Source of the DNA: Quercus robur
Lineage: Eukaryota; Streptophyta; Magnoliopsida; Fagales; Fagaceae
Length of the DNA: 64,000 bases
Direction: 5' to 3'
Assembly: GCF_932294415.1 (NCBI RefSeq)
Contig: NC_065537.1
Span: forward strand, 69,631,761 to 69,695,760
Below, piece by piece: positions 37,401-51,000 of this stretch. Both the position numbers and the translations under genes were made by a program. The notes under the pieces are model-generated. The model ran no database searches, was not told the origin of the DNA, and saw only the letters and a list, made by a program, of their open reading frames with translations. Each line of letters starts with the position of its first letter. Within the stretch, counting starts at the first letter, position 1.

Positions 37401-40400
37401 TACAACATTAACTCACATTGGCCATAAAAGATCGAACAAATCTGGTATATATATATATAACACTATTTTTCTAACCCAAACAAGGGAAACAAATAATAGA
37501 AATTCTCAAATTATAACTTTTAAGTAAAATTCCTCATCCAAACAAAACATATCTATATATATATATATATAACAGTGTAACTGCACAAAACGGCGTAACT
37601 TAAGAACCCAACTCATAGGGGGCATATGACAATTAATATATCACTTAATTTAGGTATATTTATTTATTAAGCATATCTTATGTTTATTTTAAGGTTTTAG
37701 AATAAATTAAAAGTATCAAAATCTTTAAAAATGTATCTAAGACATGGATATGACGTATTTTTTGGAATGTCTGTGCTTAAGTATACAAGAGATGCACCAA
37801 CAACTATTGTGTAAAATTACACAAATTTATCATTTCAAATGAATTAGAAAAGGAAAGTTGTCATGAAGTGATACCCATTCATATAAGGATCTAAGGAATA
37901 TGAACTTCAATTCTGAAACTGATGTTTCATGACCCTCGATGTACATTGAGGGTTTCTGTCATTCCAAATACACCACATATGGAAATGATGAATTGCATTC
38001 CAAATGCCTATGCCATGATGCCTTCCAAAACAACCTTGCCAACAAACTAGTAAATCAATCTCACCGCTAGGCATTAGGCATCACAATGATGTCACTTCCT
38101 AAGATTATCCATGGTGAGGATTCTTCCCAAAGCTGTTTTCCAAGCAAACATGGCACTCTAAGTGGAGCCTTGGGCTTCCAAATACGACATGGGAAAGATG
38201 AACCGTCACAAAAGAAGTCTTACAAAGCTTTATCCAGACCCTAGAATTTCTTGGTCCTCATTGGATTTCAGTCCTATATAAAAAGACTTGACTTCAAACA
38301 CACTATATTTGAATGGCTTCCAACACAATGTTGTTCTCTACATTTCTTCTTACTCTGGAGGAGTACAATAAAAATTTTTTTTATAAGAAATATTTCATTG
38401 ATTTTTTTTTTGTTTTGTTTTTATTTTTATTTTTTTGATTTGGAACATGATATTTTTTTTGTTTGGGGTTCATTAAGCTATGCCAAAAGGTGTTATGGAT
38501 CTGTTAGCTAGTTGGAAAGGCAACTTTATTGGGTAGTAATGGTAGGATTTGGAGTATGATTCCCCGTTGCCTCATGCAGGGCATTAGGCGGGAACGGAAT
38601 GCTCGGACACTTGAGGGTTATGAAAGATTGGTTCATGACCTGAATTTATTATTCCTCAAGACTTTGTTTGTGTGGATACATACTTCGGGTTTGTTTGAGT
38701 GGTAATCAAGTGCTCTTTTGTCGTATCTTTCCTCTACTTCATTTGCTCAAACTCATGTATCCAACCCTTGCTTACTGTTATTTATTTTCCTTAGAGGGGT
38801 GTTTATTCATTTTTGAATGTTCTTTTATCTAAATTTGGTCTTTATAATATGTTGCAATGATTTTTTGTTTCATTTATGCAATAATTCAATTTTTTTAATG
38901 TGGAAATTTGTGAAGCAGCATTTTTCTAGAATTTAATTCATCCACCAATGAAGTTAGTAATTTAAAAAAAAAAATTCACCGAACAAAAAGAGAAATTATT
39001 TTGATTTTTTGATCTCTTTAGTACTATTTGTTTGTTGTGATCTAACCTGTATCTTGTCATCCTATTCGGATGTTGGTATGAGTGTATATGCAGGGTTCAA
39101 TACACGTTGTTGAATATAGTTATGCATAGTGCATACACATGACTTCACATTTTGAATGCCTATGCTTTCGGTGCTCAATAAAGTTAACAACACATAAATT
39201 GGTTGCTTGTTATTTAAATTAAGCCATACTGTATTTTATATTTTGGAATCACCTAAATTATCCTCTTCTTCTTTTTTCCATTCTGGTGTTTCATGAATGT
39301 ATTATATGCAGTCAAAGTATTGTCATTTGAGAGGTGCAGATCCCCAGAAACTAGTCTCTTGCAAAGAAGAACCATCAGAAATGGGCGGGTAAGTATTGTG
39401 ATGTCCTTCAAACTAATAAAAACATAGTGAATGCATTATCTTGCTTATGAAACTAATGAGAATATGGTTGCATTATCTTGCTTATGAAACTTAGATGTAT
39501 ATTAGTATATAGTTACATCATATTGTCAATCAAAAGACTAGAATTTGCTAACATAGTGAATGCAAATAAGTTCAGTGTTTCTACAATTGTGCTGGAGATT
39601 TCAGTACCATTATAAATGTGATAAAAGCTTGAAATCTACTTATCGTGGTCTTTTAAGATTCAAGTATCAATCTCCGCCTATACCAAAAGCCGATTGGTGT
39701 TTTGGTTTGATGATAAAGAGTATAATCATCAAAAGCAGACTCCATAGATTGAAATTCTAAAAAAAAAAAAAGATTCAAGTATTATTTACTGTCGCATTTT
39801 TCTCAACTATGTTCTTCAGGGAAGAGAGTTTGTTAAAGATATTTATCAGTGTTTTTTTTTTTTTTTAAAAATAAAATTTAATTATATTTTTATAGTTTTT
39901 TTTTTTTTTAATCTGAATATAATTCCTAGTTCATTAAATTTCTTCCCCCCCTAATTTTTCCTTGTTTCTATAGATACTTCATCTTGAATGGTCTTGAAAG
40001 AGTGGTTCGACTCTTAATATTGCCAAAGCGGAATTATGTAAGTGAGCCCTTTTGTCTTTTGCATATCTTTTGTGATAGTCAAGTGGGTGAAGGTGTTCGA
40101 CCTTATATTATGGCTTGAGCTTGGATTTATTGTAATATCGGGAAGATTTAAAAAAAAACTTGAGCTAGTTAGTTGCTTTTTTTGTTTTTGATAGGTAATA
40201 GATATTTTCATTAAAAAAGTCCATCATGTTCATGATGATGAACATATTGTACTGGAAACAAATACAAACAAATCAAACAGAAACAGAAACAAGTTACACG
40301 AAATCAAAAACAGAAATACATTGTGTAAAACCCCAAATACGAGACCACCCAAACAATTTCCCAACTAGTTAGTTGCTTAATTTATGTTATTTTATGTTTG

Positions 40401-43400
40401 GTTAACATTGAAATTTTTGATGCATCAAGGATAGTTTTTGAAGTGAATCAGTACTTTTTTTGATGTAATCTTTTTCTCTTTTTTATTTTTATTTTTATTT
40501 TTTAAAATTTTCCACCTTACTAATAAATGTTGCATAGCTGAAGTAAGCTGTTTTTGATCCAGCCAATGAGTATGGTGCGGAATTCATTTAGTGATCGCAG
40601 AGAAGGATATACTGATAAAGCAGTTGTCATAAGGTCCTCTCTTCATACTATGCCAGTGGAGTATCTTCTTGTCTTATTTACATATCTAATTTTTATGTTC
40701 CTATCAGATATCTCATGCAGATTTAGTAGGATAACTGAGGATTTAAATATGGATTTATTTTGTGTAATTTTGAAATATGATAATCTAATTTGACAGCTTA
40801 TTCTTGTATATAGAATTTTAAAGATACCACAATATAGAATTCTGTAGATGCATATACCTGTGACATTTATTTACAAATTTTTGGTCCAATAATTTCACAT
40901 TCTTATTTATATATAAGTCTCACTTATGTAGGTTGAAATATGATATCTAAGCCTGTCACCAAGTTCATTCATCCTACCCTGATTCTGTGAAAAAGAGCTT
41001 TGAAACTAAAATTTCTGGTTGATGTCCAGCTTTTTAGCTAATAAAATTTCTAAGAAAGAAGAAATTATAAGCCTGTAATCACACTAGGGTTCCTGGGAGT
41101 CAGTAGTTAGGATTTTGCATTTCACACCCTAGGGGTGACACTTCAGGGTTCAGACATTCACTTGAAGTAATAGTAATTGGATTCTGATCCTTGTTCATAT
41201 TTTGGCAAGAAAACTAAGAGACCCAATAAACGTGGGGGACGAGCACGTATACTCAGACCTAATATGAGATTAAAAACAAATGTCACATTGGACAAGGGCC
41301 ATAAAAAATAAAGCCCTATTGAACCACAAGATGGGTCCAACGTAGTATACCACCAATGTATGGTATACCTTTGCCTAACAACTTCAAAATTTAAAACTAA
41401 TAGCGTTGCAGCTCCAACATATATCATCATTCCTGCAGCCAACTGTAAGACCAGAAAGATCTCCCCAATTAATGCATTTGATGTCATCCTGTTCGTGAGC
41501 TCTTGCGCAAAAAATAAAACAATGAAAACAAATTCTTTTGCATCAACTTTGCTGTACTTAATGGCTATTGAATCCCCCTAAGAGGCATGTGTTAGGTAGG
41601 CAATTAGATTGTAAAATAGAAAACAGATTTAAGAACAATTAAGTCTTAAACAAGAAGTTGACCATGGCCTAAAAGGATAATACTTAAGTACAATTCCTAG
41701 GGTGCAGTACATTAGGTTCCCCAATTAAATTCAAACACAGTTGTATTGAATTAATTGTCCTAAGAAAATATTACACTGTTTGTGCTTTATTGGTCAATGC
41801 AACCATGCATTTGAATTTAATTAGAGAGCCTAATGTAGTGTACCTAAGTTTTGCCCAGCCCAAAATACATCATTGATTTACCTCTAGAATGAGAGTCAAA
41901 TGTGTCAAACTACTAAAATTTGTAATCTTTTCTTTCCCTGCACCAGCCTGACCCCCCTAAAAAGTCATTTCATTTAATTTTTTCCCCGAATAGACAAGGC
42001 AATGCAATGAACTTTTAATAACCTCTCTTTGTCCTGCCTGGCTATTTGAAAAGGAAGGCTTTGCCCAAGAGAGTGGTTGTTATTTTTTTTTAGCGTTTGT
42101 TAGTAAACTTTGGAGTTTGAGCAATTGAATGCCTTTTGTTTTTTCGTTTTTCCTTTTCCTTTTTAGCTCTTGGTTCATTCCTCTGTTTTTAGATGGTTCA
42201 GTTAGGACCCAAATTTTAAGTGGGACATTTACAAGTCTTTTGAGATTGAATTGTCACTAATGACAAGGGTTTTTTTTTTTTTTTTTTGCATGAACATCTT
42301 GGTTACATTAAGTGTTTCAAGTACACATATTATCAAAAAATTCTTGCTTTTAGGTACCTGGTTCTTCTCTAACCATTACCTATTTTTTTGGCCTGTTTTC
42401 TCATTTGAGGTATCATAAATACAAAGTTTCATTTCAGTTTCCGTGATATGCATGTTAATGATTAGATCCCTTTTTCTATGTTGATTATGAAATAGTGTCA
42501 TATTAGTTATGTTTCTTTGTGGACATGGATGGAATTCCCATTATTGTTAATAGTCAACCAACAAAAAATCCCTTTGTTGTGTCAGCTTTCACAAATTATT
42601 GCTTATTTACTCGTTTTCACTCTGTGGTTGTGATTGGTTTTTAATTGTCATTTCAGGTGTGAAAGAAAAAATCAGTCTTCAGTATCAGTCAAATTGTATT
42701 ACCTTCGTAACGGAAGTGCAAGACTTGGATTTTGGTAAAGCTATGCTTGGGTCTAAGAAACTAACTTTTTTGGCTTGTGATTTTGAACGTGCCTAATTAA
42801 TTTGTCCTTATATTTTATTTTATAGGATACAAGGGAGGGAGTACTTGCTTCCTGTAGGCGTTGTTCTAAAGGTGGGGTTTGTTGCATGCAATTTCTTTCA
42901 GATATCCTTGGGCCTTTTGCATTTTGTGGAATGATTCTATTTTATGAATAACGCTTTCCAGTTATTAAGTAATGTGATTTTTGCTGAAGCAGATGCATGT
43001 TCTTCATATCAACTACCCTTCTCATGGTGATTCAACCAGTCACTAAGTTCAGCAAAGTTGATGCAAAAGAAGTTCTTTTCATTTTTTCACTTAAGATTTC
43101 AAGCCCAGGCTCATTAGGCTAATATTAGTACACTAATCCTGTTTGTAAAATATGACCTTCCTACCTTTTGTATGGAGCAAAGTTCGGTTTACCAACATAT
43201 TCTTTTTATAAATTGACACTATCCACATGAGGTCTACTCCGTTAGTATACCTAAAATCCACTGTAACTTGCACTTGCATATGACGTTTTTTGAGAAAAGT
43301 GATACTTTTTTGACCTGTAATTTGGAAAAATGACACTTTGAATTCTTTTGTGTGTGTGTGTGTTTAAATTATAAGTTGCAGTCTCAAATATAATGACATA

Positions 43401-46400
43401 TTTTAGGAGATACTAATTGAGCATTAGGTGAGCAAAATGCCACATTTGAACCATGGGATTAGGGGTTTGGCTTGTTTTGTGGTGACCAATTACAACCTTT
43501 CCTATAAATGGATGGGGTGGAGGGGAATTTTTATTTTATAACCCAACCTGCATTCAAGGTGAGGGGTAGGTTTTGGCCTCCATGCCTTTCGTGGATATGA
43601 TTGTAAGTATAAATAAGTGCGATATCTATACATGTGTACATAACTATTTCTTAGGGTAAAAAATTTCCATGGGGCAAGGACTTCTATTTCCAAGTGTTGT
43701 TAACATCGAGCTTGGGCTAGCACACGGGCGATCCTTAGCCCGCTGGCAGTGGTCTTGTAAAGCTTATGACAGAGATTGTTTCTTTGTGGTAAAAGACAAC
43801 AATAACAGTATACAAAACATTTGTGATATTTTATTGTAATTCTAGTCTACTTACTGTTAGGAACAATCCTAGACATCAAATATAGACTATAGTGGGAGTT
43901 CTTTTTGAGTGAAAAGGAATTACGGAAGGTGCTAAAATGTAATATGAACTTCCCCATTTATATGATGGGCATATTGAGAAATTTTAGCCATCCATTCAAA
44001 TATTAAAAGCTGTGTGAAAGAGCTTTCCTTTGGCAATGTAGCTTAGGCCTTTTGTAGTACTCTCTCTCTCTCTCTCTCTGTGTGTGTGTTTTAGTTTCTG
44101 ATGTTTGGAGTGTTTTGTTTTGTTTTGTTTGGTTTTTTGATGAATGGATTAGTATTATTATTATTATTATTATTTTTAATTTGAGCTACATTTCTGTTCC
44201 CCATTTTTCTTTCATATTTCTTGCCATCCACCACCAGGAATCGATTTTTTGTTCATTCTCTCTTTGGTTAGTCCTATGGATTGATCTAATCCTTGATAGT
44301 AGCTCATATTAGCTCTTTATGAGAAGATACAGATTTCAAGGGATGCCTTTAAAATTGCCTTTATTTTATTGTTTTTCCTAAAATCTAATTTCTACTTTAC
44401 AATTTCTTATTTACCAAAACACGGACTACAATTTTCTTTTCTTTTTATTTTTGTTAGTTTGCATGTCTGTGAGGTCCATCTTGGTTTAATAAACAAATGA
44501 TTAACCATCATTTAAGATTGACATATGCTTCCATTCATGGAGGTAAATAAATTGTTATCTCTTGTATTGTTTAATATGTATTTTTCCCTTTTTGATTCCT
44601 CTATTTTGTTCTTAATTATAAACTGCTCGTCAGCTCTTAATCTTTGTGTTATGCCCATAAAATAAAATTTATTGAATGGCCCAATTGTTTTTACACAACA
44701 TTTATGCAGTTAGGGTGCCAATATGCCAAAGTTTTTAATGAATTAGTTTTCGAGAAGCTTGTTGACATTCGTCAGCAAATTTGAAGAGTTAGTATGGAGT
44801 GAATATTTGCAATAACCTTATGAATTTTTTTAAAATATTTTTATTTTTAAGCGTGAGATAGACTTTCATGTAATGTGTATTTTTAGTTCTATTTTGTGGT
44901 TGGCCTATTGTATTATCATGCACAATTGCTTATTTATTTATATCTGTTATGTTGGTCTAATGGATTTGCATATTTTAATAAACAGGCTCTTGTTGACACG
45001 ACTGATCATGAAATTTATGTGAGTTTGACGTGCTGCTATAGTGAGCGAGATGAGATGGAAAAGGGTGCTGTTGGCACTCAGCTTATGGGTGAAAGGGCAA
45101 AAATTATTCTTGATGAAGTTCGTGATCTGTCTCTTTTCACTCGTCTTCAATGTCTAGAGCATATTGGTACTTGCTATGGGATATTTCATTTTCAGTATTG
45201 ATTTTAAATAATAATTATATAAGTTAACCTTGGTTAATGCTAAATTAGGAGAGCATTTCCAACCTGTTATGGAGGGACTGGAAACCAAAAGTTATTCTGA
45301 TGTAAGTCATGATTTGTTTCCTGTTACACTTTATTCTATCCTGAAATAGAATTAGGGTAAAAATTAGTTTGCACGCAGAACCTCAAGTGTACTACTATAT
45401 AATTGTTTTCTCTGTTAATTGGTTTCATCTTTCCTTTCTTGGCAGGTTGCTGATTCTGTTCTTGAAGACTACATATTTGTTCACCTTGATAACAATTATG
45501 ACAAGTTCAATCTGCTCATGTTAGCCATTCTCTCTTTCCCCTCTTATGTTTCTCTTTCCCAACACAATGGTGCTGCCTTTTGTCTCACAGATTAATTTGT
45601 ATTTGGCTTCTTTTCCTTAGCTTTATGCTGCAGAAACTTTTCTCACTTATAGATCAGACATCTGTACCAGACAACTCAGACTCCTTGCAGAATCAGGAAG
45701 TCTTACTCCCTGGTCATCTGATTACCATTTATCTCAAGGTAAAAAACTGAACGGCTATGTTCCATAGGAAGTTTTCTAGTATGACGTATGATTGCAACCA
45801 TTTTTTTAATTAAATGCATTGCATCCATATCATTTTGTTATCTTCTACTGTTTGAAGACTCAAGCTTTTGACTACTCTAATTCCGCTTCAACTCAAACAG
45901 ATTCCCTAACCTGATCAAGTTGTAATGTCTATTGGTAACAACTTAAATGTCTTTTCATTTGGGGAATGTTATACTTTTTAAATGAAAACGTTTATCTTTT
46001 ACCCTTCCTCTGTTTGATGTGGGATTTTGAATAATGTGTCTGTGTCCTTGCAGCACTTATTGCAATGATGTGTTTTTAACATTTTGGTTAAAATATAGTG
46101 CTAAGAAATTCACAACCCTGAAAATTACAATTATATGAACAAGTCTTGGTATAGAAACCCAGTGCCTATTATGCAACTGTTATCATCTCTCTCTTTATAC
46201 TATGTTGTCATCTTTTGTGGCATATCTTTTCATAAAATATTCATTTATGGATAAAGGAACATTCCATCATTTTGCCATAGTATGGGCCTTGAATTTGTGC
46301 CATACTGCTTACTCATATTAATTTATCACCATATTTTGCTGATGCATTGTACACAGGTTGTCATGGTCATCCGATGAACTTTTCTTGCATTTTTATAATG

Positions 46401-47950
46401 ATTCTCATGCCTGCTAATTTAATTTTTTTCCAGTGTTTTATGAGTTTTGGTTGTATATACTGTTTTTTTGACTTTATATATTTTGTGATTTCTAGGAAAA
46501 GCTAGAAGATTGGCTGCGCAAGGCAAAAAAGTCTCTTCAAGATGAGATCAATAAAAAGAGCAACATCAACAACAAGGGCAGCAACAACAAGAACAAAAGT
46601 TTTGATTTTTGCAGCTGTATGTTATATTTTTCAGTGCTTAAAGAATTGCCATCTCTTTTCTCCTCTTCTTTTTTATTCCCCTCTCTTGATTTCATTTCCA
46701 TATGAAATGTGTCTCAAATGTCAGGGCAGCATCCCTTTTTTGATTCTTCTTGAGATGCTTGATCTTTGTAATTTTCCATTCATAACAGTTGGGGTATATC
46801 TTTTTTGCTTCCCGTGTACTTGGGTGCATCCCTTTTGCATTTAATTAATGATTCATTTACTTAAAAAAAAGTGTCTGAACAAGTGTAGCTAGCTGTGGAT
46901 GTATTCTTTGGATTATTTTCAGGGCTGATAGGAATAGATTTGTGGGTTATTCAATGTGTTGTTGAGATGTTTTCAGAGTGAGTTGTTGGCATAATGTTTG
47001 GTGTGGAACTCAACTGTTGAAGGTGTTGTATCCCAAATTGTATTCTTTATCTGTGGAGAAGGATGTTTTTGTTCACTCCTGTTTGGAGGTGCTGAAGAGG
47101 AGACACGCTCACAGTTTGTGGATATTAATTTTGACTTGATCTTATGATTGGAATCAGTAATCATTTGAATTGTTCTTTGATACCTTGTATCCCAAAATCC
47201 TAAGAGGTATGGGCCAATATAGATTGAGTTGGAGACTTAAGGGATTATAAGTTTGATATTCGTTCCCATGAGGCTTTAAGATGCTCTGTAGTGGCTTTTC
47301 CTTGGAGGAGTGAATTATGTGCAATGCTCCCAAAAGATTGGCTTTCTTTGTTTGGACTGTAGTGTGGAGCAAAATACATACATGTGATAATCTTATGAGG
47401 GGGTACACCTTTGGTAAATAGGTGTTGTACGTCCAAAGATAGGGGTGAAACAAGTGGACAGCTCACTAATTCATTGTGTTTTTGCTAAAGGGTTGTGATC
47501 CTCTGTTTTTCCATGCTTGAATTCTTTGGGTGTTACCTTAGCATGTTGTGGATATATTCACTGGGTGGACGGTTGATGTTAGTATTCATGGTAATTCATT
47601 TGCTTGGATGATAGCTCCATTGTGTTTAATGTGGGCTACATGGAGGGGGAGGAATAACTACATTTTTAATGGTGTGTGGACTACGGTTGTGGTGTTGGAA
47701 AATTAGGTTTTCAGTGTTGTTTGAGTGGTGCTATACACTTGGAAATTATGATGAGCGTTTGATTGTAGATTTAATAGGCTTTCTTTCTTTGAGTGCCTAA
47801 TCTTTTATCTCTTTTTTGTGTGGGTAATTTTAAGGAATCTTAGTATTTTTGTCTACATTTTTTTAGTGCAATTAATGAATAATTTTATTCTGATACTCGT
47901 TGATTATATTAAATCATCAGACATTTTTAGTTTTATGGCCATAGTTGTCT

Positions 47951-48001
<51 letters not shown>

Positions 48002-51000
48002 TTGTTTTCTCTCTCAATTAATGCCTGAATTTGGTTTTTAAGAAGAATGAAGTTAAACACATGTTGATAATCATCCATCCTTTTGAATTGAATTTGAATT
48101 ACTGTTTATTGATTCTTTGAATGCAGAGAAAATTGTTTATAATTGAATTACGTTTTTAAAGTTGCTTCTTAGCATGTATCGTAATTGTTTTACTGATATT
48201 GAAATGCAGCCTAAGGAAGTTTTCTCATCATATAATTTAAGGATTTATATGATGTATGACTTTTTTGTTCACTTTTTTCTTTTTTCTTTTTATTGTTAAG
48301 TTATACACGGCACCAGTTTTGAATAACGAATTATCACCACTCATTATTTATGGGAGGATGAAGTGCTGTTTGAGCTAGAGCTCATTGGCAGTTTTTTATA
48401 CTTATTTCTCCCAATTTTTTTTTGTATACCTGTCATGTTCTCCTCTGCTTCTTCTGTGTGTAGGAAAGGGTAACACTGCATATGCAATTAAGGATTTAGA
48501 GCTGTTAATGTCTTTAGAGGTCTAGCCTTGGTGCGTGCCTTACACCAAGAGTGACAGGTTGTAGGTATGAGTCTGGAAATCAGCCTCTCAAAAAAAATTT
48601 GGGGATAAGGCTGCTTATCATGACCTCTCTCAAACCTCACAAAAAGTGGGAGGTTTGTGCACTAGGTATGACTTGTTAATGTCTTTGCTTATTTTCTTGG
48701 AGGAGTTGTGGGGGCAAGACAACCCTAGTATTCTTGCCTCTCTGCTCTGTGCATGTGCTTGTATTTTCTTTCTTTATCCTCCTTTGTTTGAGGAGTTCTT
48801 TTTTCCTTTATCCTTGTTTTGCGCTTGGTAGATGGGGGTGAGAGTAAATAAAAAGATGGCGAAGAAGAAAAAGGTAGATTTAAGGTTTTCTTTTTATAGC
48901 TAGTATGTAGTAATAAGTGGTCTTGGCTCTTGACAAGTTTGTACTTTTTCCTTGGTCGTGGAAATGTTGCCATTGATTGGCGGTGAACACTTCCTCATAT
49001 TGATGATTAATAGATTGTTAAATATACAATGAAATCTCCTCCACTTGTAAGAACAAGATGGGGGGTGGGTGTGGTCAAGGTCACGGGCCCCTTGTACCTT
49101 TTTGACTTACTAATAAAAACCATCTCCTGGCATCCTTTTTCATGCAGTGCAGGAGAACAATGCCACAATAAAAGGTTTGCTTATGATTGATTGTTTTGAT
49201 ATTATAACACTATCTTCTCATTTGAACATTAATTTTAGGTTTACCCTGAAGTGAATTTATCAATTTAGACATTCAGAAATTTATCTTTTGATATGGTGTT
49301 CTACATGACTAAGTAAATAACATAGCATGCCAAGACCCTTGTAGCACAATGGTATTTCTTGGTTTCCTTGATAAGGAGAACCAAGGTTTGAATCCCTCTC
49401 CCTTACACTTGTTTTAACAATTGAAATTATAAAAAAAAAAACGGTAAATAACAGAGCATGCATTTTGCTTAGAATATTGCACAGAAGGTTATTTATATTT
49501 TAGTTTAGACAGTATTCTTTCACGTGTTATTTTACTCATTAAAAAAAAGACAGTATTCATTATGCGTTATTATTCTTTCAAGACTTAACATTTCCATCTT
49601 CTTTCATGGATAATGCAGTAGCTGATGTCAAGAAGATTTTGGATAAAAATCCTGTGAAGCAAATCAGTTCTTCTGTTGAAAACTTGTTAAAAACTGGAAG
49701 ACTGATTACACAAACAGGTCTAGATTTGCAGCAGGTATTGACTTACTGGTGATCATTTTTGTCTTAACATTCATAAATTGAACTGTTTCTTCTTCATTCT
49801 CTGTTCATGATAGTTTTTGTTTTTGCTCAGCTCTGTTTGTTATAGTTGTCATGCATAAAAGATGCATCAACCTAAACTTTCAGTTGCTACTTAACAAGGT
49901 GGAGTGTTCCATCTGGCTAAACCAGCTATACACATCTTGTTCCTGGTTGAGCTCATTAGGAGATTATGCTTACATACAGTGTTACATGGACTAGGGTACA
50001 GTGCAGGGTGTGAGCAAGTTGTGATGTGTGACTCTTCTGGTGCCCACAATGTAGGATATGGAGACTTAGCCTTGACCAAAAACATTAAAAAAAAAAAAGA
50101 ATATACATTTTATGGTATAAGTCCATGTTTTTTTGGATTGATTCAAATGCACACACATGGGCTCAGCCAAGAAAAAGGCTATAGCCCAAGTCAATGTTTG
50201 GTTTTTTGGTTGAGTCTGTGTATGTGCAAGTTATTCTAAACATGGATGACTGTATTTTTGTGATTTAAGTCTAGTACACACTTACATGATTAAAAAGTGA
50301 AGCAATGTGTTCATTGTTTGGTTGCAGCTGTGGAATTAGAATGTAGAGTTAGTAAATTTTGTTTGAAATATTGAAGAACTAAGTTTGAAAATGAAAGACT
50401 AAAAAAAAATGAAATTCTGATATTCTAATATTTGTTATGATATTCTAATTTAAATTATAATATTTTTTGATAAGTAACATAAAGATTTTATTTAAAAAAA
50501 TAACACAGCCCAGTACATAGGAAATGTACTAAAGGGGCAAAAACATCAAGAAACCAAGTTACAATGATCAAGCAAAACTGGGAGGGAAAAACAAGAAAAA
50601 ATGGTAAAACTAAACACCATTCGAGAAGAGTAAAAAAGACAAAAGACTGAAACTCAAGATTGGATCGTTCGCAAACTAAACACCAATTTTCCTTTATTGC
50701 CCCCATCCCCCTTCTCTTCTTCTTTGGATATTTCTTGTCCTTCAAGGTTATACCTCATTTCGCCTACTTCTTGACTCTGTAAAATAAGACCATTAGAAAA
50801 AAAATGTTCAGTTCACCTCTATCAGGTGCTTGCGTAGGCTTTGTGCTTTGTGCTTTGTGCCTAGGCTCCAAGAGGCCTTTGTTCTTAAGTTTGCCTTGTG
50901 CTTTTACCAACATTGGTCCCAAGTAGCCTTGGAATAAGAGAATTAGTTTTGGGGCACCTTCTAATGGTCAAATAGGTGCTGCCATGGTTTCCATCATTGG

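Noticed and set aside
31463..37571. TA-rich target duplication for the intact L1
   Set aside because: TA repeats occur at the 3' flank and at two positions past the 5' end, but simple repeats cannot be told from chance, so no TSD was assigned.
41158..41487. Minus-strand 109-codon frame with hydrophobic segments
   Set aside because: Lies in NRPA2 intron 4; hydrophobic text is expected from T/A-rich DNA, and I recognise no family or element.
49891..50239. Pair of overlapping frames after exon 12 of NRPA2
   Set aside because: Intronic, stop-bounded, without recognisable domain; an A-run at 50086-50098 suggests repeat debris instead.
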